A stretch of 47,643 nt of DNA from RGIG8244 sp045639325 (GTDB lineage Bacteria > Verrucomicrobiota > Lentisphaeria > Victivallales > UBA1829): positions 1-47,643 of the forward strand of contig JAZUCU010000046.1 in NCBI GenBank assembly GCA_045639325.1, in the 5' to 3' direction. The notes under the pieces were generated by a model, which worked only from the letters and a program-made list of their open reading frames with translations, was not told where the DNA came from and searched no databases. This document shows positions 26,101 through 34,137 of the stretch, piece by piece; the first letter of the stretch is position 1; each line of letters opens with the position of its first letter. The position numbers and the translations under genes are program-made.

Positions 26101-27499
26101 CACCGAACATGCCTTTACTGTCGATGATAAAGGCTGCGGCTTCCTTGCCGTCCTTGTCAACCAGACTGGCACGGACGGGGATATTACCGGGGCGGAGCAG
26201 ATCGAATTCCACGATCCCGCTCTGTGTATCCGGAATTGCGAGTTCCGTTTCCTTGGTTTGCAGACAGGGATCATTAATGGTGATCTGTTCGTGCTCTTTT
26301 GTCTTCTGATTATATGCCCAGGTCGGCATATTGATTACTTTTGATGATTTGCCGGTGTATTTTGCATCATTTGCGGCGAAATCGTAAACAACGCTTTTTT
26401 CCACTTTACATTCTGCTGGACGGCGGATACTCTTGGATTCCGGCAGGACATAGACCTGAATATCTTCGAAGGTTGATGTCCCGTAGGTCAGGAAACCGAA
26501 GGATCTGCCGGGAACATCACCGCCGGTCAGAGAGTCTTCTGCCGCCAGTTCCAGTTTGCCATCCCGGTAGAAATAGAGTTTTTCTTCCCGCTTTTCAATA
26601 CAGATCCGGTGTTTGCCGCCGGGATTTGCTCCCGTATTGAAACCTTCCATCATGGTACGGTTAATGATGGTAAAGGGATTGGTTGTTGCGATATAATTGT
26701 AGGAGTTATAGGATGCTGCGAAACCGAAGACGTATCCGTGCAAACCTTTTTTCTGCTGCAGATCGGCATTGAGAATGGCACTCAAATCTTTCGGAGAGCT
26801 GGAACTGCAGGTGTATTCCACACGCAGGTTTTTGCCCAGATTTTCTTTGAATGTGATTTGACTGTGAACATCAAGGGTATTGGCGGTCGTCAGTTTGCCG
26901 TTTTCAAATTTCCATTTACCGCCATTGATGATCCAGTAGGAACTGAAATCGCCCTTGGCTGTTTTGCTGTCAAAGACCAGTTTGCCGTCTTTTGCGGCAG
27001 CAGGAGCTTCGCCGATATAGATATCATCAAAACTCATCCAGCCGCCATGAGTGGAGAAAATCAATCTGCCGTGACGGAGATCCTGCGGAATATCCATTAA
27101 TAATTCCACTTTTTCCCAGGTCGGACAGGTTTTTGTGATGTATTTGGATAACCCTTTGCGGGAGTATTCTTTCCCGTTCTTATCGACACCATACAGGCGG
27201 ATGCCCAGCCATTTATTATTATCTTTTTTCAGGTGAAAGCGGACAATATATTTTTTACCCGGCTTGATGGGGAGTCCATAGGTGGATGCCGTGCCGTTCA
27301 ATTCCAGACATTTTTTGCCTGCGACGCCGTCGGATGCGAGGCGTGCATTTTTCGGTACACTCCAAAAGGGGACTCTGCCATTTTTCAGCGGATCTTCAAA
27401 GCTGCCGTTTTTGACAATGTTGGCCGCTTCCGCAGAGAAAACGCTCAGCGCAAATGACATACCTGTCAGGGAAAGGAACATTTTTTTCGAGAATAACAT
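23183..27499 (-). CDS. Secreted multidomain GH42-like glycoside hydrolase (1438 aa)
   Basis: Sec signal peptide at 1-26 (basic start, hydrophobic core, AEA before ANIV), so exported. Then a CenC-like carbohydrate-binding jelly roll (~27-165, beginning NIVKNGSFEDP), a second and third laminin-G/LamG-like sandwich (~175-350 and ~400-560), a helical linker, and a GH42-like catalytic (beta/alpha)8 barrel ~720-1200. Candidate acid/base Glu942 in FYLGGESTYN and nucleophile Glu1092 in GGIEWGTTQGS are 150 residues apart, as in GH42. The segment EEKYKTIDALNKAWRTSYKSF matches the usual GH42 helix. A flavodoxin-like trimerisation domain (~1200-1370, NGGTIIAFAPPGVYDEFG) and a small C-terminal beta domain follow. 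Likely a beta-galactosidase or relative acting on host or dietary glycans. Second gene after a pseudopilin. Confidence 0.8.
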   Translation of the reverse strand: MLFSKKMFLSLTGMSFALSVFSAEAANIVKNGSFEDPLKNGRVPFWSVPKNARLASDGVAGKKCLELNGTASTYGLPIKPGKKYIVRFHLKKDNNKWLGIRLYGVDKNGKEYSRKGLSKYITKTCPTWEKVELLMDIPQDLRHGRLIFSTHGGWMSFDDIYIGEAPAAAKDGKLVFDSKTAKGDFSSYWIINGGKWKFENGKLTTANTLDVHSQITFKENLGKNLRVEYTCSSSSPKDLSAILNADLQQKKGLHGYVFGFAASYNSYNYIATTNPFTIINRTMMEGFNTGANPGGKHRICIEKREEKLYFYRDGKLELAAEDSLTGGDVPGRSFGFLTYGTSTFEDIQVYVLPESKSIRRPAECKVEKSVVYDFAANDAKYTGKSSKVINMPTWAYNQKTKEHEQITINDPCLQTKETELAIPDTQSGIVEFDLLRPGNIPVRASLVDKDGKEAAAFIIDSKGMFGAEGADGKVELLDKIEYRRRIIYDTLAMETNKWYTFRIYYDQANKRIENIALMNFYTENAGGYSKDIPVKQGDYISLGGRIPLKANAGIPVKIKFTAAKDILLDNVVALGPVGTRKVNGKNILLPALKLLKSKATLRRDPFNLKKQSLRHMEFAHNRYITPDIGNYRRGLGKPAFHAWAREYNEFFMRSALNREKIELLERRAFYQGKEPAMPALRNDFDKSEQLQEAAMKQFADAYWHSADEALLKKNAAPALKRFRSAVEALEKKIADLDSNIKIPAFPIYYNWSYKYNPAMKLWTRDGKAESFMTSVSQVIGNPPYEATEITLDKVRAMGIQPESASVDGIAQGRTTKKPMLYDEVALEQSIKKSITSIERHKLNPWGLTWLQYGTGQMCVKAPLWWLQANEHDKDIFFSTPSGQTGEKLTNIYRGWPTYPFLALNFWNEKVQKYFAERHYLLGKALSKHADIYKNNLFYLGGESTYNLPNGMLPGYGPSAEKKFRKVMEEKYKTIDALNKAWRTSYKSFAEIKPPAPGVPPCALRYEFQTFIHREYFDLFLGTAKRNLEKGFGRKMSIGHDFQDTCSSLDMPAFFDNMSIALFHSYQVWDRKIFPKYLRSLSEPTGTPWGGIEWGTTQGSATMFNMDEPRKHGLRELGVQLMGGSVAPNSYSNFTTSGTSDWQYGFVMLDHRVGFMTYNYHASFQRVFKERAIRMSEVALTSKSLRPDFAVLEVDSARRNALPERSVYAMCRTFAMEMEKRNVNYGFLFEKLVSDGRQKLNDIPVIFVPNGIVMTKALDKRLEDYLVNGGTIIAFAPPGVYDEFGHDKADGLLAKAFKGTKWATNKNYTSWTADGKKQQYWTKKLGKGTLYVFSASMDFEPNCEALMSIFNKHNKPVITCPNLNIQYSIREKDGKRYVYLLNYDMHKTETAEISVAGKYNVTDISIPGNQKVNATYRNGKTYFKVRLAPVEMALFELSK

Positions 27500-27529
27500 A
27501 TTATTTTACTCCTTATGTTGCTGCTTTTG

Positions 27530-28270
27530 TTACGGAACAATGCCCAGCAGCTGTTTCTGATTTGTTTGTGCAAAATTGTATAATGTTCCCCACTTGAAGA
27601 ACTGTACACTGCCATCAAAGTGGCATACGTTGACTCCGTTGCCATGACGGGGAGTCATGATTTTGTGTTTCGTGTTGAACCAGGTATCTCTGATATTTCC
27701 ATTGGGGATGCCCAAGCCTGCAAACTTGTTATAGCTGCCGGTCTGATTATTTTCTGAGTTGATGTCGGCAAACATGACACCGATGGAAGGATATGTGACC
27801 GCTTTGGAACGGCGGAAATAATAGTTTTTATTGGTCGGGTAGGTAATGGATCCGGTATATTCATTATAGCCGTATGAGAATGGTTCGGAACTGAATCTGA
27901 CACCGGAACCATCGAATGAGATTCCGAGTTCATTTACATCGCCGGGGCAGTGCACGAGTTTTGTGATGCGTGCTTTGTCTGTATAGATGCTCTGGCTGCT
28001 GAAACTTTTATTACCATAAACATCCAGCAAGATATCCTTTGCGTACCAGTATTTGCCGTTAACATTTCGGTACGGAACAAGCCAGTCTTGATTATCCGTC
28101 TGATACATCTGGGCGCAGAGTCCGAGCTGTTTGAGCTTTGAGGAACAGGATGCTTTCTTGCCCATTTCTTTTGTTTGCCCCAATGCAGGCAGAAGCATGG
28201 CGGCAAGAATGGCGATGATTGCAATGACAACCAGTAATTCGATCAGCGTAAAAAATCTTACTTTTTTCAT
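27530..28270 (-). CDS. Prepilin-type N-terminal cleavage/methylation protein (pseudopilin-like)
   Basis: 246 residues. Starts MKKVRFFTLIELLVVIAIIA, the prepilin leader plus hydrophobic helix ending LLPAL, then a region KASCSSKLKQLGLCAQMY and NQDWLVPY shared in style with the pseudopilin at 8262-9020. C-terminal HFDGSVQFFKW is the DG motif. The cleavage-site residue is Phe or Arg, not Gly. ATG 28270 preceded by GGAGG. The stop is 30 bases before the GH42-like gene, a spacing almost the same as the 27 bases in the other pilin-hydrolase pair. Probable surface pseudopilin. Confidence 0.88.
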   Translation of the reverse strand: MKKVRFFTLIELLVVIAIIAILAAMLLPALGQTKEMGKKASCSSKLKQLGLCAQMYQTDNQDWLVPYRNVNGKYWYAKDILLDVYGNKSFSSQSIYTDKARITKLVHCPGDVNELGISFDGSGVRFSSEPFSYGYNEYTGSITYPTNKNYYFRRSKAVTYPSIGVMFADINSENNQTGSYNKFAGLGIPNGNIRDTWFNTKHKIMTPRHGNGVNVCHFDGSVQFFKWGTLYNFAQTNQKQLLGIVP

Positions 28271-28316
28271 AAAAATCCTCCGGATTTCTTTTAGGTTGCA
28301 AATATCATTATTGCTA

Positions 28317-28344
28317 AATATAAACTTTTTCTATTAAAAAACAA
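28317..28344 (-). promoter_or_regulatory. Promoter of the pseudopilin-GH42 operon
   Basis: Minus strand: TTGTTT (28344-28339), 16-base spacer, TATATT (28322-28317). The gene-free stretch 28271-28574 holds this promoter and the purF terminator; nothing else was seen. Confidence 0.55.
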
Positions 28345-28490
28345 GAGCCGAATATCATAAAAAATTATCATTTGGGGACAAAATGTATCAATATGGGACT
28401 TTTTAACAAAAATTATTTCCTTTTTTATGAAAAAATCAAAGATTTTCTGCAAAACTGTTTTACCGGTACTGTTCTGATTATCAAAAAAAG

Positions 28491-28529
28491 AACGCCGGCG
28501 GAGCTGTATTTTATCGCTCTGCCGGCGTT
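28491..28529 (-). terminator. Rho-independent terminator after purF
   Basis: A 14-bp GC-rich stem (AACGCCGGC...GCCGGCGTT, one G-T) with an 11-base loop, followed on the minus strand by a run of seven T. It lies 46 bases after the purF stop. Confidence 0.88.
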
Positions 28530-28574
28530 GATTTTAATCTGTCATCAGATTAATGTACTTTTTTGAAAACACCC

Positions 28575-30020
28575 TTATTTTTCGCAGGGGCAGTTTTTGC
28601 ATTTGACCGGATTGCAGCCGTCAAAGCAGTAAGTACAGATTTTTTCTTTGGGAAGCCCGATCGCTTCCACCAGTTTTTCCATACTCTGATATTTGAGTGT
28701 TGTCAAGCCGAGACTCTTGCGGATTTCTTCGACCATTCGGTTGTAACGGGCAGTTCCGGCGGTTGTATATTCCTGCAATGCAACTTCATCGGGCTCGCCG
28801 CCTTCGAGGGTGTTGATGATTCTGCGGGCAATGAGATCAAGGGCAGATTTCGACCGGGAGAAGTTGAGGAAGAGGCAGGGGAACATGAGCGGCGGTGAAG
28901 CAGAACGCATGTGCACTTCTTTTGCGCCGAATTCATAAAGACGTTTTGCGATATTCTTGAACTGGGTCCCGCGGACAATGGAGTCGTCACAGAAAAGCAA
29001 TTTTTTTCCTTCGATCTGACCTTCCACGGGGAGAAGTTTCATTTTTGCCACAAGGTCACGCATGGTCTGATTGGTAGGGGTGAAACTTCTGGGCCAGGTG
29101 GGTGTATATTTGACCAACGCACGCTGATAGGGGGTATCCGTTGCATTGGAATAACCGATTGCATGAGCAACGCCGGAGTCGGGAATACCGCAGACCGAGT
29201 CGATATCCAGATTCTGATCTTCCGCCGCAATCAACGCGCCGTTGCGATAACGTACGGTTTCTGTATTTTTACCTTCGTAATTGGAGGAGGGATAACCGAA
29301 ATAGACCCAGAAGAAGGAGCAGATCTGCATGGTTTCTTCCGGTTCTTTGACCTGTACAATGGCATCTTCTGTGATTTTGACGATTTCGCCGGGGCCGAGT
29401 TCCCGGTCAAGCGTATAATCCAGGTTCGGTAATGCGGTGGATTCCATGGCGGCGCAATAAGCACCGTGGCGTTTCCCGATCACAACCGGAGTTCTGCCGT
29501 ATTTATCGCGCACTGCATAGATTGCATTGTTTGCCATGATGAGCATGGAGCAGGAGCCATCAATGCAATTCATTGCTTTTTCAATCCCTTTTTCCAAAGT
29601 CGGAGCAGTATTGATGAGGGATGCGACCACTTCGGTGGGGTTGTATTCGCCGCGGCTCAATTCGGAGAAATGTACGTGATGTATTTCGATGCTGCGACGG
29701 GTGATTTCTTCGATATTGTTGATTCTGCCGACCGTCACAATGGAGTAGACACCCAGGTGAGAGCCGATGATCAACGGCTGGTCTTCCATGTCGCTGATGA
29801 CACCGATCCCGCAATTGCCTTCAAGATGACTCAAATCTGCATCAAACTTTGAGCGGAATTGAGAGTTTGTGATGTCATGAATATACCGGATGATTGCACC
29901 TCTTGAATTTGTGACAGCCAAACCGCCACGTTTTGTTCCCAAATGGGAATGATAGTCTGTTCCGTAAAACAAATCGCTGACGCAATCTGTTTCCGCCACA
30001 ACGCCGAAAAATCCGCCCAT
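28575..30020 (-). CDS. purF: Amidophosphoribosyltransferase (PurF) lacking the N-terminal Cys nucleophile
   Basis: 481 residues, PurF length. PurF makes phosphoribosylamine from PRPP and glutamine, first step of purine synthesis. The PRPP loop LLFCDDSIVRGTQ is present, and four cysteines match the Fe-S ligands of the Bacillus enzyme: Cys234 (ICSFFWVYFGYPSS), Cys382 (SASPPLMFPC), Cys462 and Cys465 (ICTYCFDG). The start is MGGFFGVVAETD, aligned to the classical (M)CGVFGIW, so the catalytic Cys is Gly and glutamine hydrolysis by the usual route should fail; Cys13 is not at the right place. Five further Cys at 469-479 make a CNPVKCKNCPC tail. Start 30020 behind GAGGA. Own promoter and terminator. 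Confidence 0.9.
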   Translation of the reverse strand: MGGFFGVVAETDCVSDLFYGTDYHSHLGTKRGGLAVTNSRGAIIRYIHDITNSQFRSKFDADLSHLEGNCGIGVISDMEDQPLIIGSHLGVYSIVTVGRINNIEEITRRSIEIHHVHFSELSRGEYNPTEVVASLINTAPTLEKGIEKAMNCIDGSCSMLIMANNAIYAVRDKYGRTPVVIGKRHGAYCAAMESTALPNLDYTLDRELGPGEIVKITEDAIVQVKEPEETMQICSFFWVYFGYPSSNYEGKNTETVRYRNGALIAAEDQNLDIDSVCGIPDSGVAHAIGYSNATDTPYQRALVKYTPTWPRSFTPTNQTMRDLVAKMKLLPVEGQIEGKKLLFCDDSIVRGTQFKNIAKRLYEFGAKEVHMRSASPPLMFPCLFLNFSRSKSALDLIARRIINTLEGGEPDEVALQEYTTAGTARYNRMVEEIRKSLGLTTLKYQSMEKLVEAIGLPKEKICTYCFDGCNPVKCKNCPCEK

Positions 30021-30058
30021 GCTAATGTATCCTCAGGTTGGTTTATATTTTGTTCTAT

Positions 30059-30087
30059 AATATAGCATAAAATTTCTATTTTGCCAA
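30059..30087 (-). promoter_or_regulatory. Promoter of purF
   Basis: Minus strand: TTGGCA (30087-30082), 17-base spacer, TATATT (30064-30059) preceded by TGC, ~39 bases before the ATG. Confidence 0.62.
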
Positions 30088-30106
30088 ACAGTTTTTTTTC
30101 TCTTTC

Positions 30107-30134
30107 TTGACTTTTTCAAAAAAAATGCTATCTT
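30107..30134 (+). promoter_or_regulatory. Promoter of ybaK
   Basis: TTGACT (30107-30112), 16-base spacer, TATCTT (30129-30134), ~29 bases before the ATG at 30163; divergent from the purF promoter. Confidence 0.58.
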
Positions 30135-30162
30135 ATGGGGAACTTTACCAAGGTATTCTCTC

Positions 30163-30636
30163 ATGATTAAAACAAATGTAATGCGATTACTGGAAGCTGC
30201 CGGTGTTTCTCACGGCGTTTTCGAATATGATATTTCCGACGGTAAACTCGATGCCGTTTCCATGGCGGATAAAATGCAGGTCGAGCACGATTGCGTTTTT
30301 AAGACACTCGTCACCGTCAACCCCGAAAAACAATATTTTGTCTTTGTTATCCCCGGGCCTGCCACGCTTGATTTGAAAAAAGCGGCAAAAGCCTCCGGCT
30401 CAAAAAGCATTGTCATGATCCCCCAGAAAGAATTATTCCCTTTGACGGGATACATTCACGGTGGCTGTTCCCCCATCGGCATGAAAAAGCCGTTCCCCGT
30501 TTTTATTGATGAAACGGCACAGCTGTTCGATGCCATCCGGGTCAGCGGCGGAAGAGTCGGCGTCAGTATAGAAATTGCGCCGGATGCACTCCTTTCGTAC
30601 ACCGGCGCAAAATTTGTTGATCTGACGGTCAGCTGA
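30163..30636 (+). CDS. ybaK: Cys-tRNA(Pro) deacylase YbaK/EbsC
   Basis: 157 residues, as in the family. Core lysine Lys47 in CVFKTLVTV, then FVFVIPGPATLDLKKAAKASG and GGCSPIGMKKPFPVFIDE, which are the conserved YbaK blocks. The enzyme hydrolyses Cys mischarged on tRNA(Pro), a translation quality-control step. Monocistronic with its own promoter; the stop is five bases before the convergent gene. Confidence 0.92.
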   Translation: MIKTNVMRLLEAAGVSHGVFEYDISDGKLDAVSMADKMQVEHDCVFKTLVTVNPEKQYFVFVIPGPATLDLKKAAKASGSKSIVMIPQKELFPLTGYIHGGCSPIGMKKPFPVFIDETAQLFDAIRVSGGRVGVSIEIAPDALLSYTGAKFVDLTVS

Positions 30637-30641
30637 TTTTC

Positions 30642-32423
30642 TTACAATTTTTCGATTGCAATCTGAACGGTCACGTTATTCATACCTTCTGCTGCGAAGG
30701 TATCGTAATGACCGTTTCTGTTTCTTGCTGCCCGTTTCAAGTCTTTGATTGTTCCGTTTTTAACGGTGTAACGGCAGACATAACCCTGGAAGGCAATTTC
30801 CAACACATTGCCTTTCTGTGTCACCTTTGTGCGCTCCTGTCCGTTGAACCGGAAGACGGGGAGCAGACAGCGGATTTCGCCATCGCCGGTAAGATTGACA
30901 TTCAACCCTTTGTTATCCAGTTTATATTTTGCGAGGACGGATTTTTTGCCGGGGAAGATACATTCCACATCGGTATACGCAGTTTCACCTTTGGCTTTGT
31001 GGGATTTCACAACATGGCGAGCCTGTTTTGATGTGCCGTACTGCCATTTGCCGTTGATTTTGAGGGCAGGGGCAATGGCGAGCGTGGAAGCATTTTTGAT
31101 ATCGATTTTGTAAACCGGTTTGTTGGAGCAGGGAGTGCTGAGGCAGATTTCACCGGGAGCGTCTGCTTTGTGGAGACGGCCCATACCGCTGCAATCGTAA
31201 TGATAATCTGCATTGTAATCGTATTCCGCCGTATATCCGCCGGCACGGAGGAAGACTTTGTGGAAGTAATCGGAAGACTGCCAGGTGGTTCCGGTCTGGG
31301 TATCGAACTTGGCGGCGGGGATGGATTCATCGCAAATCCGGTATGCCACATAGAGGAAGGATGCGGCAGTGATCATATATTTGTCGAAATAAGCATAGCC
31401 TTCGCAACCGTATTTGCTGTCCATGGGGAATTTATTTTTGACATGGGTAATCGGTTTTTCAGAAAGGCGCAAGGAGATATTTTCCAAAGCGCGGATTACG
31501 GCAGCTTTGAATTTACCGGCAGTTGCCATATCGCCTTTCTTTGCATAAAGTTTTGCGTAATATTCGTACATGATTGCCAGATGAGATTCATTGTGAATGA
31601 ACTGGTTGCTTCTGCCGCCGTATGCCAGTTCCCCGGTTACGGACTGGAAGTGCAGTGTCAGAAGTGCAGAATCATCAAGGGCTTTCTGCCATGTTTTCTG
31701 ATATTTACCGGTGTAGCCGAGATCCAGAATCAAGGCAAAAAGACCGCGTGTCACCAGGTCATAAACCATCGGTTCGTGGGGATCCCGGTACATGCTGTTG
31801 GGATCCAGGTGGCGCAGCTGGGAATAAGCCTGCAAGTCGATGAAATCATCATACTTATCGGCGAGTCCTGTGATTTTACGCATGTACTCGCTGACCATGG
31901 TAAATGCTGCCCAGTTGTAGATAACGGTATTCATATCGGTTGCATACTGGTTGTAACAGGTGTAGGGATCGATGGTACGCAGCTGATCTTTCCACTGTTT
32001 GATTTTTTTCTTGTCGATGACATTGACAGCTTCCAATTCCTGGAGGCAGAAAATAACTTCTTTCACGGAGAAATCGTTTGCGGCTTTGACTTTCGGAATC
32101 TGATCGCAACAGAGATCCATCATTTTGATGAAACGGTCTTTGAGGTCGAGCCGTTTATTGTGTGCCATCAGAATCCCGATATTGGCGGCGAGCCGGGGGA
32201 AACCGTGTTCTTTGAGACCGCCGGTTTTTACATCGTTGTAATAACGGTCGATATGTTCCGTGCTGTATGCGGAAAGCGTGATTTCCATCAAATCAAGATA
32301 ATATGATTTTTTCATAATATTGTTCCTGTTCAAAGTTATATCTTTTGCGTTCAAGAAAGGTAATGCTGTTATTGCCAGCGCTAAAAATGTGAATTTGATT
32401 CTTTTTGAAATTGTGAATTTCAA
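30642..32423 (-). CDS. Secreted helical protein, possibly polysaccharide-lyase-like (593 aa), family not recognised
   Basis: Read from TTG 32423, which follows AAGGAG by seven bases and gives a clean signal peptide: basic KFTISKRIKF, hydrophobic TFLALAITALPFL, then NAKD. ATG 32316 (MKKSYYLDLM) is a weaker alternative that would lose the signal. The first ~370 residues are alpha-helical repeats with Tyr/His-rich segments (CYNQYATDMNTVIYNWAA, GELAYGGRSNQFIHNESHLA); the last ~200 are beta-rich, ending in KRAARNRNGHYDTF. This (alpha/alpha)-toroid plus beta-sandwich plan resembles several polysaccharide lyases and GH105-like proteins, but I cannot assign it. It is the last gene of the six-gene operon. 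Confidence 0.75.
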   Translation of the reverse strand: MKFTISKRIKFTFLALAITALPFLNAKDITLNRNNIMKKSYYLDLMEITLSAYSTEHIDRYYNDVKTGGLKEHGFPRLAANIGILMAHNKRLDLKDRFIKMMDLCCDQIPKVKAANDFSVKEVIFCLQELEAVNVIDKKKIKQWKDQLRTIDPYTCYNQYATDMNTVIYNWAAFTMVSEYMRKITGLADKYDDFIDLQAYSQLRHLDPNSMYRDPHEPMVYDLVTRGLFALILDLGYTGKYQKTWQKALDDSALLTLHFQSVTGELAYGGRSNQFIHNESHLAIMYEYYAKLYAKKGDMATAGKFKAAVIRALENISLRLSEKPITHVKNKFPMDSKYGCEGYAYFDKYMITAASFLYVAYRICDESIPAAKFDTQTGTTWQSSDYFHKVFLRAGGYTAEYDYNADYHYDCSGMGRLHKADAPGEICLSTPCSNKPVYKIDIKNASTLAIAPALKINGKWQYGTSKQARHVVKSHKAKGETAYTDVECIFPGKKSVLAKYKLDNKGLNVNLTGDGEIRCLLPVFRFNGQERTKVTQKGNVLEIAFQGYVCRYTVKNGTIKDLKRAARNRNGHYDTFAAEGMNNVTVQIAIEKL

Positions 32424-32433
32424 TTTGAGCTCC

Positions 32434-33615
32434 TTATGATGAGTGATTTTTTGTATCGATCGCTTTTCGGATGCCATCGGCAACAAAATTGAAACTTGTT
32501 ACCGTAAAGAAAATGGCAAGTCCGGGCCATAACATCAAATTCCAATAGGTGAGAGGATCGGCAAAGGCCTCCCGCAGAAGTTCGCCCCAGCTTGCAGAGG
32601 GATCCTGCACGCCAAATCCGAGAAAGCTCAAACTGTTTTCCGCAAGAATCGCCCCCGCCACATCAAAGGCACAGGAGACAAAGATCGGCCCAGCCGCATT
32701 GGGCAGTAAATGGAAAAGCAGAATCCGCCAGGTGGGCAGACCAATACTTTCGCAACTCTGGATGTATGCCATCTGACGCTGTTTCAAAACTTCCCCGCGT
32801 ACCAGTCGGCACAATCCCGGCCAGGAGGTGAAGCCAAGGACTCCGATGACCAGCAGAATGGATTGACGTGACCCGTGGTCAAGCATCAACGCCATGAGAA
32901 TCAACAGTAAAAGAAACGTGGGGAAGCAGATGACGATTTCCACAAGACGCTGTATTGTCAAGTCCGTCCGCCCGCCTTTGTATCCGGAGAACAGACCGAT
33001 CATCGTGCCGATCACCAGAGAAATTCCTGTTGCGAGGAAGCCGACAGCCAGCGAAACGCGTCCGCCGTAAATCATTCGGGCAAACACATCGCGCCCTACT
33101 TGATCCGTACCGAACCAGTGCTCGGCGGAGGGCTTCCCGTAAATTTGCGAGGTTGTCTCATAAGGTCCGTAGGGGATGGGCGCGAATATGGCAATGCAAT
33201 TCTGTCCTTTTGCCAGTTCCCGGTATGGCGTTTTATCCATGACGCTTTTTGAAAAAATGAACGGCAATGCAAGAAGTACCAGCAGTCCGCAAAGAATATA
33301 CTTGCGGTAACGGCTTTGCCATCTTCTTGTAAAGAAAAGATATACCGTGCTGCAGAGAAGGGCAGGGAGCAGATAATTGAACAATCGTTCCACCAATGCT
33401 TCCTGACAATCCGGTGCAAAGAAATCCCGGAGAGCCGGACTTGTCCAGTTGCCGGTCATATTGGTCAATAACGGTTTGCCGTTCGCCAGTAACGGTGCAA
33501 AAATGGCACTGGCGAACAGAATGATGATGAAAATACACCCGGCACATGCCGCTTTATCCTTCCGGAATTTGCGCCATGCAATCTGCCCGAGTGATTCATC
33601 ATTCTGTACGTTCAT
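32434..33615 (-). CDS. ABC transporter permease of the oligopeptide/dipeptide (OppC/DppC) family
   Basis: 393 residues. TM1 with KDKAACAGCIFIIILFASAIFAP, a long insert carrying two extra hydrophobic segments (YLLPALLCSTVYLF and ILCGLLVLLALPFIF), then the classical OppC core: HWFGTDQVGRDVFARMIYGGRVSL, GLFSGYKGG, and the EAA-type loop SCESIGLPTWRILLFHLLPN, followed by LAENSLSFLGFGVQDPSASWGELL. Moves peptides or oligosaccharides with an OppB, ATPases and a binding protein, none of which is in the window. The start overlaps the Nudix stop by four bases (ATGA). Confidence 0.9.
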   Translation of the reverse strand: MNVQNDESLGQIAWRKFRKDKAACAGCIFIIILFASAIFAPLLANGKPLLTNMTGNWTSPALRDFFAPDCQEALVERLFNYLLPALLCSTVYLFFTRRWQSRYRKYILCGLLVLLALPFIFSKSVMDKTPYRELAKGQNCIAIFAPIPYGPYETTSQIYGKPSAEHWFGTDQVGRDVFARMIYGGRVSLAVGFLATGISLVIGTMIGLFSGYKGGRTDLTIQRLVEIVICFPTFLLLLILMALMLDHGSRQSILLVIGVLGFTSWPGLCRLVRGEVLKQRQMAYIQSCESIGLPTWRILLFHLLPNAAGPIFVSCAFDVAGAILAENSLSFLGFGVQDPSASWGELLREAFADPLTYWNLMLWPGLAIFFTVTSFNFVADGIRKAIDTKNHSS

Positions 33616-34133
33616 GACTTGAAACCATCCAGCATAGCAAGTTCTTTCTGCAGGATCGGCGTCATATCGGCAGTGTTACCTGTTGCCAGACGCTGTTTCA
33701 ATTCCTCAACAGGGAAGAAACGTAATTCATCAATTTCATCTTCCGGGAACGTGAAAGGCCCGGCGGAGTTCAGACGGAATACGGTTGCCAGTTCGGATTC
33801 GATTTCATTATGAATTTCATACTCAAAAAGAAATTTGAAATCACCGGACTGCTGCTGCAAGCCGATTTCTTCCGCCGTTTCCCGGAGAAGAGCTTCCGCA
33901 ATGCTTTCGCCCGCAGAGATATGACCGCCCACGGAGGCATCCCATTTGCCCGGCTGAATCCGTTTTGTTTTTGCACGTTTCTGCAAAAGAATATCTCCGG
34001 TTTCCGGGTGGAACACCAACACATGAACTGCCCGGTGCCACAAGGTGTTATCGCCGTGGCAGCGTGTGCGCGGAGCCTGCCCGATGACTTCGCCCGTTGC
34101 GGGGTTGATAATATCCAGCATTTCTTCTGCCAT
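33612..34133 (-). CDS. Nudix hydrolase
   Basis: 173 residues from ATG 34133, which follows GGGGAG by nine bases (a longer frame upstream has no ribosome site). The full Nudix box GHISAGESIAEALLRETAEEIGL matches GX5EX7REUXEEXGU. DNTLWHRAVHVLVFHPETGDILLQKRAKTKRIQPGKWDAS is the type of N-terminus seen in the IPP-isomerase/Nudix-like YfcD group. Hydrolyses a nucleoside diphosphate derivative or similar; substrate unknown. Four bases after clpC and overlapping the permease start, so part of the six-gene operon. Confidence 0.9.
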   Translation of the reverse strand: MAEEMLDIINPATGEVIGQAPRTRCHGDNTLWHRAVHVLVFHPETGDILLQKRAKTKRIQPGKWDASVGGHISAGESIAEALLRETAEEIGLQQQSGDFKFLFEYEIHNEIESELATVFRLNSAGPFTFPEDEIDELRFFPVEELKQRLATGNTADMTPILQKELAMLDGFKS

Positions 34134-34137
34134 ATTC

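Noticed and set aside
25388..26344. Plus-strand open frame of 318 codons
   Set aside because: Antisense to the GH42-like gene.
31170..32306. Plus-strand open frame of 378 codons
   Set aside because: Antisense to the secreted helical protein; no start signal or domain.
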